From: Viscum album
Lineage: Eukaryota; Streptophyta; Magnoliopsida; Santalales; Viscaceae
Direction: 5' to 3'
Assembly: GCA_963277665.1 (NCBI GenBank)
Contig: OY728157.1
Location: 365,132,067 to 365,196,066 of the forward strand
DNA: 64,000 nt
Made by a program: the position numbers and the translations under genes
Shown here: positions 13,459 through 22,374 of the stretch, piece by piece
Numbering within the stretch: position 1 is the stretch's first letter
Layout: every line of letters starts with the position of its first letter
Notes under the pieces: model-generated
What the model was told of the DNA's origin: nothing
The model's database searches: none
What the model saw: only the letters and a program-made list of their open reading frames with translations

Positions 13459-13540
13459 AACCCAGCCTTAAGTGCGGTGCACTGCCTGGGTTGAGATGTA
13501 GGGCCCACAACGAGGGCGTTGTGCTCTAAAGGGGGGTGAT
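13455..13540 (+). other. Short TRIM-like internal region with polypurine tract
   Basis: About 85 bp lies between the primer site and the right LTR. It contains CAACGAGGGCGTTG, an imperfect inverted repeat that I recall from Cassandra-like internal regions, and ends in AAAGGGGGGTGAT (13528-13540), a good polypurine tract for plus-strand priming. It does not match the internal start of the family A element (63770-63850, minus strand). There is no coding capacity. Confidence 0.7.
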
Positions 13541-13628
13541 TGTAACATCCCCAAATGATAAAGGGTTAAATGAATAAATGATATGACTCATGTCAACATG
13601 GTACACCTTCCTTTTCGGGAGCATGTCT

Positions 13629-13697
13629 GATTAGAACTCCACAGTTAAGCGTGCTTGGCCTGGAGTAGTGATCAGGATGGGTGACCTTCTGGGACGT
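13629..13697 (+). promoter_or_regulatory. 5S rRNA-derived segment with Pol III box A and box C
   Basis: The segment follows plant 5S rRNA from about its residue 40 onward: AGAACTCC, then GTTAAGCGTGCTTGG (box A core at 13647-13658), then GGATGGGTGACC (box C, 13675-13686, continuing CTTCTGGGA). The first third of 5S rRNA is eroded beyond recognition, and a CTGG change replaces part of the usual GGGCGAGAG linker. This is a fragment within an LTR, not a functional 5S gene, but the internal promoter elements recognised through TFIIIA look largely kept. Confidence 0.85.
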
Positions 13698-13740
13698 TTC
13701 CCAGGGTGTGTGAGAGTGGGGACAAAGCACACTGGAAAGG

Positions 13741-13966
13741 ACGAGTGTTGGCTTGTGGGGATTTTCATTAGCCAGATGACCCGTTCGGGCATGTGGGTGG
13801 GCCCTGGGGTGGGCCCCACGTGTCTACGGGGCAACTGGGGTAAATCATAGGTGACGAGTGTTGGCTTGTGGGGATTGTCATTAGTCAGATGACCCGTTCA
13901 GGCACGTGGGTGGGCCCTGGGGTGGGCCCCACGTGTCTACGGGGCAACTGGGGTACCTCGTAGGCC
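13741..13966 (+). repeat. 113-bp tandem duplication inside the Cassandra-type LTR
   Basis: Copy one begins at 13741 and copy two at 13854, both with ACGAGTGTTGGCTTGTGGGG. They differ at only a few positions until the last dozen bases. Each copy holds GTGGGCCCTGGGGTGGGCCC followed by CACGTG, an imperfect palindrome able to fold as a GC-rich hairpin. The high identity between copies suggests the duplication is recent compared with the decay of the host element. Confidence 0.9.
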
Positions 13967-14027
13967 AGGACCCGACGACCATGTTAAGGCAGGGTGGTTG
14001 TGCTGTCACCGAGACCCGGTTGTCACA

Positions 14028-14032
14028 TAGCT
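14028..14032 (+). repeat. Target-site duplication TAGCT, right copy
   Basis: It immediately follows the terminal CA of the Cassandra-type LTR and matches 9547-9551 exactly. Confidence 0.8.
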
Positions 14033-14830
14033 AGAAGCCATTATTTCTATCTTCATGAATTTTGATACAGCTTCATTGAGGAGGTTCAATCTTACCACTT
14101 ATGTGATGCAAGATTCTACCTAGAACTGGTGGGATGTGATTACTCAGACTGGTCATTATTTGGGCATAGAATGGAAGAAATTCTAGACTACCTTGTATAA
14201 TTAATTTTCCCATTAGATACTAAGAACCAATTATTCTAGAGAGTTCATGAACCCAGATTAGGGTGTTATGTCTGTTACATACTAATTATTTCATTTTATT
14301 GTGTTTTATTGAATTTCATAACTTTTAGTTAGTGAGGAGTTATCTCAAGAAAGACACATTAGGGATGGATGAAGTATGTCATCCATTCATTGGGGAATGT
14401 ATTTCTCCTATAAAAATTTTATGATATCTTGAATGAGGATATTGTCACTCATATAAACCTAACAGAAGATAATAGTACTGGGAACCAATGATTAGTGAAA
14501 AGGAAGGGTGGTATTTCTTCTAGTACCTTGAAGCACAACCTTAAGGTTTGTTTTAATAGTTGTGGTGGCCAGAGTATCCACACTGAGTGCTCTGTTATAT
14601 GCCCTCAATATGGATTACGTGGTTATCTGAAGCCTCATTACGATAAAGACCATTTTGAGTTTCGTACTTGCAGATGTATGAGTTATCTTCAATGGATTTG
14701 TTGGATATTTTCCCCAACATCTGGTGAAATAGGATTGACATTAGGTCTACCAATAAGGTCAGGATATATTAAGTCATGTCAGGTAAAGAGTTATAGTAGA
14801 ACTATTGGAATAGGTTAAACATGATGTCAG
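14033..14830 (+). pseudogene. gag of element B, right half
   Basis: The frame resumes after the hybrid. It has the retrotransposon gag blocks LEAII-x-IF, then TYVMQDS, then NWWDVITQTG, then IEWKKF, and further on REFMN and GVMSVT near 14246-14278. A cysteine-rich segment with CPQYG near 14599-14613 stands where the zinc knuckle should be but lacks a clean CX2CX4HX4C pattern. TAG or TAA stops occur at several places (for example after QDST and after WKKF), so it is dead. Gag would have formed particles with the products of pol downstream. Confidence 0.68.
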
Positions 14831-14899
14831 GTACAATAGATATTCTCAAGGTTGACAATCTATACCAAAGGGCCATAAATTATGTCAGTTTCATCCCAT

Positions 14900-17383
14900 A
14901 GTGCTGATTTGTGAGGATCAGAGTGTAATACCATATATAGTACAAGTTTCAATTCTTGTAGACTATACTATTGTATATTAATTATTCGATAAATGTGATT
15001 CCCACTCATTTATCTCCATATAGACCGTGGAAATCCAAATGCTATAAATTTAGTAATTTTTGTGTACGATGACCTTGGACACACCATTGGGAGTGCGGTC
15101 CGAATGAAATACACCAATGCTGGGACAACCCCATCAAAGTAGGAAGTTATCAATTCATACGGGACCACCTCATACTCAAGATTAAATGCTTTTAAAAAAT
15201 TCTCTGACTGAGTTTTTTGGTTCTATATAATGCACATATGGATCTATATTTTCATAGGGTATCGATCACAACAACAGAGGGTATCGGTTATCCCCAAAAT
15301 TGTGATTGGAATGACCATGACAGTACATCTAGACCAAAGCATCATTGGTTAGGTGGAGTGACTACCATGATTTCCAGTTTCTTCATGGAATATAGGTAAT
15401 ACATAAGACATATTTTACACCAGTAGTAGATCATTTCAGGGATATCTTTCTAGATGATTTTTTGGTCATAACTTCATATATAAAGTTATCTTTTAAGATT
15501 TAGACTGTTACCGGGGAAGCTCCAACATCCACTCCTCTATATAGAATGTCACCTACTGAGCTGCAGGAGCTCAGGTGATAGGTGAATGATTTTCAATATT
15601 GGTGTTTTATTATGACTAACACTTATTCATGGGGTTCACCTATGATTTTCTATAAGAATGAAGATGTGAAGCATAATCTATGTAAAGATTTCTAATGGTT
15701 AAACTAGATTACTATTAATAATTAATATCCCTTAACATATATAGACAGTCTCTTTGACTAGATCAAAGGAGCTATGCTATTATTTTATCGGGGAGAGGTA
15801 GTTGAGAAAACCAATGAGGAATGAAAATTGATACCCAAATTCCTTAATATACATCTAGATTTACATGATAGTTAAGAGTCTCCTTTAATTATGACATTAA
15901 AATTTACCTCATCACTTCTTAATAGGGTGAAGGGTAGGATGTTTTTAGACCACATTGGGGGTTGTTTCTCTGAGAGTGTATTTCTAGTGAGGAATCCCCT
16001 TTAAATTGAGTGTTTGATGAAGATTAAATCCTATATATTCATGGTTACATCTTGGTTTTTATATATATGATAGAAGAATTAATGTGTTAGTGATTATCAG
16101 TGGGTATTTCATCCAACCATCTCTAATATTTATCGAGATATAAAATTCCAGTATTGGTGGTCTAGGATGAAGCATTAGATAGTTGTTTTTATTACTAGGT
16201 GTTCCACCTGCCAGTATGTGGAGGCAGAAAACCCAAAACTATCATTCTTATCACAAGCGTTATTAGTCCTAGAATGAAAACTGGAGGATGTTGTAGAATA
16301 TTTTTTTAATTTTATTACAAAGGTATCCTTGAGGTAGTGATATAGTATGGGTATTAATTGATCAACTCATGTAAGTATCAAAATTATTTCTTATCGGGCC
16401 TATTTTTTAGTACATGAGATCAAAAGATTGTATGTTCATGAGATAAAATGGCCACCTAGTCCCCCTAATACTATCATTTCATATTGGTATGTTTGTTTTA
16501 GAATGGGGTTCCAACATAGGTTATAGTGTGTGATGAGTACAAAGAAGCTTATTAGCAGAACTTTTCACCCTCATACCAATGGCCAGTCAAAATGGATGAT
16601 AGAGGTGTTAGAGGAAATAAAATGGGAATAGATCATTAATTTCAGTTTTTATTGGTAGAAATATATTCCTCTCATTGAGTTCTCCTATAATAATATATTT
16701 TAGGTTATAATTCATGTGGAAAAATATTATTCCGTATTTGTTAGGTCATGATGTTCACCCCTATGCTAGTTAGAGGTAGGAGAGGTAGTGCAGTAGGTCC
16801 TTATTGCATGTAGGAGAATATGAATATGGTTCAGTTGATTAGGAAGTGTATGTATACTACAATTCCTAGACAAATATTTTATCTCAATTTCCTCCTATTA
16901 CCTCTAGAGTTCAAGGATGGGGATCTTGTTTTTTTTTGTACAAGAATCTCCAAATCTTAGGCATTGATGGATAAATATGAAAGGAGAGGTATCACCTCAT
17001 TATATCAGGCCATTTGAGGTCATTGATTGAGTCCAGAATGTATCCCATGTGTTTTTATTACCTTAGAGTCACCCTACTATTCATAACATCTTTCATGTTT
17101 TATATCTTCCCCATTATCATGTCAATCGATCCCATTCTATTGATCCCACAGAGGTTGAGTTATATTTTTATGTTTTTTTGAGAAGTATACTAAATTCATA
17201 ATAAAACAATGAATGGAGGATCTCAAAATGTAGTCTATCCATTTAGTGTGGCTACTATGACATTATAGTAGTGTCCAAGATAAATCATGGGAATGGGAGG
17301 CCGACATACATGTTCAGTGTCGTGAGTAGTTCTCAAAAAATGTTTCTCTTCTCTTGGAAGATAACTTGGGGACGATATCCTCT
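14900..17383 (+). pseudogene. pol of element B: protease, partial RT, integrase, chromodomain-like tail
   Basis: Protease lies near 14950-15030, where the active-site block LFD-S-G-x-SHSFIS has become LFDKCDSHSFIS. RT starts near 15515 with Y-R-M-S-P-T-E-L and continues to INN*YPL...IDSLFDQIKGAM near 15720-15775, then breaks off: the catalytic YxDD region and RNase H are missing before integrase begins near 16105. Integrase shows FQYWWSRMKH near 16149, C-x2-C-x-Y (16203-16218), then FHPHTNGQS at 16564-16590 and EFSYNN. A C-terminal block with IHNIFHV near 17079 and a segment like KSWEWEADI near 17285 correspond to the integrase C-terminus and chromodomain-like tail of Tekay elements. Many stops; a large internal deletion. 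Confidence 0.75.
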
Positions 17384-17402
17384 AATGGGAAGGCTATAAG
17401 AA
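17384..17402 (+). other. Probable polypurine tract of element B
   Basis: ATGGGAAGGCTATAAGAA ends directly before the TG of the 3' LTR. It resembles GGTGGGAAGAA before the 3' LTR of element C. This likeness is the main reason for placing the LTR start at 17403. Confidence 0.5.
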
Positions 17403-18010
17403 TGTGGTATTTCATTGAGATATGAGTCCATTAAATATTTGTATAATTGAATTTTTACATGCTATGTATTCTAAATGAGTTCAAGGAAATCTCAATGGGT
17501 TTCAGATATTTTTTAGATATTGGAATCCTAGTTGGGGGAAGAAAGTACTAGGTCACAGAGTTAGTAGAAACCGAAACACAAATCCATCATGGTTACCTTT
17601 AGCTAGGGGGGGGTGGGGATTTATAGGGAAAGGAAAGACACATGATTTTCCCTAACCATACTCTCTGGGTCGCACAATCATGTGGATTTTATATAAATTT
17701 ATTAGATCCAAATGCAATAGTTGGAACATGGTTTCTCACAGTGTGCATGTTCCCTCTAAAGGTATTTCTTGGTGTTTAGTTATCATGCAGTTTTGTCAAA
17801 CATGTGAAAAAATCATGATACCTAGTATTTTCTCACTAAAAATTCTAATTTCCAATAAAATATAGTAACTCACCCACCTCTTATATTTTCTATGTCTAGT
17901 GATAAAGGACCTATTTCTTATGTTGGACCACCCACCTTGGCATAACATTGGTTCTTGGTGAAGAATCCAACCCAAGGATTGATTCAGTCACTAATATTCT
18001 TGTGTAATTT
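17403..18010 (+). repeat. 3' LTR of element B, first part (before insertion C)
   Basis: This starts TGTGGTATTTC and matches the left part of the 5' LTR (about 5563-6177), very diverged by eye. It is broken at 18010 by element C; the remainder resumes at 45740. The run AGGGGGGGGTGGGG near 17604 is a local oddity not shared with the 5' copy. Confidence 0.68.
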
Positions 18011-20979
18011 TGTAAAGACCTGGAAATTCCATAAACTATTTTTAATTATTTGGGATTTTTATGGGTATGCAAAAATTTGCGGCATGTGATTTTGAGGCCC
18101 GGAGAGCACAGAACAGATTTTTGAACTTTTTTATAGGTATGTTTAGTAAACGTGTGAGAAACATTTTCTATATTTTGAACCAGTGCTCGAATTAAAAATT
18201 TGAGGGCATTTTTGAATCCAAAGCACCAATATTCACATAAGGGAAGCTTAACATTGACCCAAAAGGGTGAGAAAAAAATTTTATTTTCATGGACATTACA
18301 AAAATAATAATAAAATCACTAAAAAATGTTTTATTTTATTCGTTGTAATTGTTAGACAAACAGTAGTGGGACCTTAGTGCAACATTAGACCATATAATGT
18401 CTTGGCCCTTAGATTATGTAATCGCACTGCTGGGATAATTAATAGGTTGCATAACAGCACCGTTGGGAGAACTAATAGGTTCATCAATTAAACTCATTAA
18501 TGAACCCATTAATTGAGTGGTGCGTTGTGATCCTATTTTATCCTTTTTAATCAAAGCGTTGGATTTGGTGTTGAGAGATCTATGAGATGAAGATATGATG
18601 AAATGATGAATACATCCCGCTCTGACGAATATAGGTTATTGATTGATGATCATTGGATGAATTGACAGACGACGACAAGTGCCAACGAACACCTTTGGAT
18701 GTAGACCCTACATCCTCATCTGCAGTGCCTTTTAATGGAAAAATGTAGGGGGTTTCATTGTTTACATAAGATTTGTTTCCTTCTTGAAATTCATCACATT
18801 ATTATATTATTCTATTGTGGAGGTCGTGGGCCAAACAAAAAAGCCCTAGACCATCTGCCAAACTCGGTTACGGTTGATTTCTTCTTAGGCAACCAAAATA
18901 TATGGAATAAAGGTGAAATATAGGGCCATGTAGAGTAGGCATCATCTTGGGAGGTCATTAGGCATGGATGAGAGTAAAAACGGACTACTTGAGCTTTACT
19001 GGTGGCCCACAAAAGCTACGATGATGTTGAAGAACAAGGGAGGTGGCGACCAGCCCCTACCAGCTGTGAAGGAATAGCTGTGCCTGAAGGCACCGCGGTG
19101 GACAGAGGAGCAGCCGACCAGTGCTGACCTTGTTGAAGTGGGGTGGCGTGCAATGGCAGTGCGCCACGAAGGAAGGTTGCCGCTTCGAGCCACGATGGAG
19201 GGTGGACCAGCGCTCCTGGGACTGTTGCAGGTCAGTCCACACAGACCATAAAGATGGTGTGGTGCCATATAGTGCTACTATTGATCTTGGGAGTGCACTG
19301 TAGAGGGGGGCCACAGCTTTGAGTCGCGAAGGACGGCAGACCAGCACCTTTGGGACCGTAAAGGGTTGGTTCATGCAGACTAGCCATGTGGTGTGGCACC
19401 AACTAGGGTTGTGACCTTGAAGACATGAATTAATGAGCTATTCGGGAAGGGAGAAACCTCCCACGATTGTCTAATGGGCCAAGCGGTGCTGCGACCTTGA
19501 CATCGCTCAAGCGAGCTTCACTCGTGGCCCAATAGGCCAAACCCGCGGCTCTCAGGGTCAAGACAATGACCTAGTGGGTCGGACCAGAACTAACCATTCA
19601 AGACCAAGACCATCCCCCTTCAGGTCGAGACCAACGGGCTGGGTTTTGTCGGTCCGACTGGGTGGGACCGTACCTAGACCCCCCTTTGTCCAGTTACGCT
19701 TAAACATGTGTATCTCCTAAACCGAATGTCAGTTTGACAATCTAACAGCACCAGAACCCTTAGGATGAGGTGGTCCTTTCGAGGTGCTCCATAAGAGAGT
19801 CAAAGAAGGATAGAGTTTTCTAGGTTGGATCGTACTCGAATCCATCCTAGTTCTCATAACTAAAATGCCTATAACATATAGACGGGGCATTCCATTGACA
19901 CGCCTTCTATAGTGCTAGAACCCTTATGACATAGCAGATCATCAGGTTAATTCTTCATGGGATTTAGTGTCAGTTGAAATATGACAGAAGGCTTGAGGAT
20001 CAGTTCTCCCAAGAACACTACATGCAAAACCCAATAACTGGCTGAGACCATAAGACTGTTGAATTTTGATTCAATGTGACTCGATGGACTAGTGGGAATC
20101 ACCTCTGTGTGACTTTGCAGGCCCATGCTAGGGAGTGGCTTTGTGTGACCTGGTATACCCAGAGTACTCGATAAGAGGAGTAGCTTAGTAGGTCTTGGTG
20201 GGGATCTTCCTTGTGTGACCCTGAAGACCAACGATATATGATAGAGAGGAGTACCAAAGTAGTTTAAAGTGAGTATGAAGCACCTCTATATGACTTGGTA
20301 GACCCAATGTGCCCAATAGAGGATGATTTATCCAACAACCGAGGTGTTCGATGATTAGACTGATGATGCTACTGTTACTACCCTAGAATATACCTGGTGT
20401 GAGCTATCTTCTTCAGGTTCTTTATGATTTAGATCATTCTTTGAGGTTTTTCCTCTGTGGAATTCTGAGATTCCTTCAGGTTTATCGGGGTCCCTACTGG
20501 GTATTATTATACTCACCCCTAAACGTGCTTCACAAGAACCTTGTTGGGTCTTTTGCAGATGATGGGAAACTTTGACCAAGTCTTGAGAGCGAAGACTTGA
20601 CGATGTATAGAGGTAACTGGTGGACGTAGAGAGCCATAGTGATGAGCTGTATCTACCATTCAGTTAGGATCCCTGGTGGACAATCATAGGACTGTTTTTC
20701 TCTTTTTTTATATTTCTATTTCAGTTGGTCTTGTACTCTTCCCATTTACTTTAGTACTTACTTTTACTCTCTCTGTTGGTTTTTAGTTGTGGTTGTACCT
20801 TTCTCCTTCTATTGTGTTTTACCTATATGTAGTGTTCCATATCTGCATGTGTACAATTTTGGAGGCAATTTATTCTGATTTTAGGGAAATTCCTGTCTGG
20901 TGCTATTCTCCATCCCCTGGCCTATGGAAGGCGGGATTGGGGTAGTCATAGAATAGGCCTCGGGGGATGGGTCGTGACA
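18011..20979 (+). repeat. 5' LTR of element C (2969 bp)
   Basis: It begins TGTAAAGACCTGG and ends GATGGGTCGTGACA. Both ends have counterparts in the 3' LTR (TGTAATGACCTAG at 25822; a degenerate GTCCTGGCA at 45739) and in the array D LTRs (TGTAAAGACC; GGGTCGTGACA). GC content rises near 19000-19700, a region matched near 43850-44430 in the 3' LTR. The many short open frames on both strands near 18.7-19.4 kb are not conserved in the other LTR and are not genes. Confidence 0.82.
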
Positions 20980-20982
20980 GAG

Positions 20983-20993
20983 TGGCTTCAGAG
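20983..20993 (+). other. Degenerate primer-binding site of element C
   Basis: TGGCTTCAGAG lies three bases after the LTR end and differs by two bases from the TGGTATCAGAG site for initiator Met-tRNA. Confidence 0.6.
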
Positions 20994-21243
20994 GGCAATA
21001 AGTTCCCCATCAAAGACTGGGAGTCTGATGTTCTGTTTTGGGGCTATAGTGTTAAGTGTTGCGAGTCTGACTTTAAGATTTAGGTATTCCAGTGTTGGTG
21101 CGGGGTCAGACTTATCCATTCACCAGGACCTTGAATTCTATTTTTTACTTGATATATGAAAACACTAGTTACATAAGTACCTCATTTATTTGAATAAAAG
21201 TCATCTCACCTGGTATAACCTTATAACTGTGGTACATCTTGAT

Positions 21244-22200
21244 CTATCTCTGGATTCCTCCAGGTGGACGACCAGCCAGGATCCTGATACGTGGTCGTGA
21301 GGATATCCCACATAGCAACGAGGCATCCGTTCAGGGATAAGTTATTGAGATGGACCCACTGGGTTGTGCACTAGTGTTATCACCACCCGATGGCCAGTAT
21401 CTACTGATGGTAGTTCTGGAAAAGGAAATTCGTAGGCAATGTACACTACATGATTTCCAAATATGGAGAGCTACATGGTTTAGGGGAGAGACATATCCTC
21501 AAGATGTTGAGGACTCACTGAAGGCTGGGACACGGGTCTTCTGATTATTAAAGAAACCACCTGACCAGTTGGTGATCTTGGCAGCGCGCCTTCTGCGAGG
21601 CTTTGCAGGGAGATGGTGGAGTATGACCATGTAGACACATGATGAGGCGACCCTCAATTGGGATAAATTCAATAGGATTTTATAAGAGGAGTTTTTTACC
21701 AAGATGTTTCCCTTTGTTCTCATTCATGAGCTTACCCACCTAAAACAGGGTATCATGACAGTGCCCGAGTACTCTGTGAGGTTTATAGACCATTACCACT
21801 ACTCCACATACATAGTGCTAGACCCTTTTTTTCAGGGCTCGAGCTTTCGAGAAGTAAATTAGGAGGGAGATCAAGGATTCTGTGGTGTCTCTTAGCATCT
21901 GTACCTAGAACGAGGTGTTGGATAGAGCCTTCTGATGTAGAGCCACTTGGAAGAAAAGGGACCCACAGTTAGAGTTTCCAGTAGACCCCAGGAAGTAGAG
22001 TGTTTGGCATGCAACATAGAAACGATGTGTGGGCCCAATAAGGCTAGGTCTTTCATAGGATGACCCCGTGACTCAGGGTAAGCAGTGCGAGGCTCCCAGG
22101 CCCGAGGGAGTTAGACGGGGGGGGGGGCATGCTTTGCTTTTCGTGCGGCGGGTAGGGAAACATGGAGCATGGCTGGACAACCTGACATTTGGATGACCAA
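21244..22200 (+). pseudogene. gag of element C
   Basis: The retrotransposon gag domain is readable from about 21560 to 21850. It has ARLLRGFAGRWW, then WDKFNRIL, then EEFFTKMFPF, then HELTHLKQG, then TVPEYSVRF. This is the W...F...F.P...L.QG..SV..Y...F signature of Ty3/gypsy gag. TAG stops interrupt it. The zinc knuckle should lie near 22125-22180, where only a vague trace is left beside an 11-base G run. It would have encoded the particle protein. Confidence 0.7.
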
Positions 22201-22374
22201 TATATGGTTAAGGGGCCACCGAGATAGCGATGGTGGTTCTAGAGAAAAGGTTCATGGGGTGGTGGACATGGTAGGGGAGCTAGCCAAGTGGTAGGTGGTG
22301 GCCGATGGTTCTAGGTGTTACTGCCACCACCCCCAGGTGGTCCACCACAACTTAGAGGAGTGGGAGGATATGTG

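Larger units (their letters stand above)
9552..14027 (+). mobile_element. Hybrid retroelement: family A LTR on the left, Cassandra-type 5S LTR on the right
   Basis: In order, it holds a family A LTR (9552-13441), a primer site for initiator Met-tRNA (13444-13454), ~85 bp of TRIM-like internal sequence, a polypurine tract (13527-13540), and a 487-bp LTR with 5S rRNA sequence (13541-14027). The left LTR belongs to the family seen on the minus strand at 56880-61078 (same start TGTAACACCCC, same TATA region, same end). The right LTR begins TGTAACATCC and is unrelated beyond its first bases. TAGCT duplications flank the unit and the host gag frame is restored across it, so the hybrid went in as one piece. 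It encodes no protein. A normal LTR element has two near-identical LTRs, so this arrangement is abnormal. Confidence 0.85.
13541..14027 (+). repeat. Cassandra-type LTR with 5S rRNA-derived sequence, right end of the hybrid
   Basis: Cassandra elements are terminal-repeat retrotransposons in miniature (TRIMs) whose LTRs contain 5S rRNA sequence and a Pol III promoter. This LTR starts TGTAACATCC, carries ~70 bp of 5S-like sequence at 13629-13697, contains a 113-bp tandem duplication, and ends TTGTCACA before the TAGCT duplication. At 487 bp it is longer than the few-hundred-bp LTRs usual for the family, and the internal duplication accounts for part of the excess. Two tiny open frames on opposite strands here are not genes. 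Confidence 0.82.

Noticed and set aside
13444..13540. Hybrid explained by a Cassandra element inserted next to a family A LTR
   Set aside because: An insertion would carry its own left LTR and its own duplication at the junction. There is none at 13441, and the only duplication found lies outside both LTRs.
13620..13740. A 5S rRNA gene
   Set aside because: Only the part from about residue 40 of 5S rRNA is recognisable, the first third is lost, and it sits inside an LTR with TG...CA ends and a polypurine tract. It is a Cassandra-type LTR segment.
19057..19374. Open frames on the minus strand in the 5' LTR of C
   Set aside because: They lie within a non-coding LTR, overlap other frames, and have no counterpart in the 3' LTR near 43850-44430.
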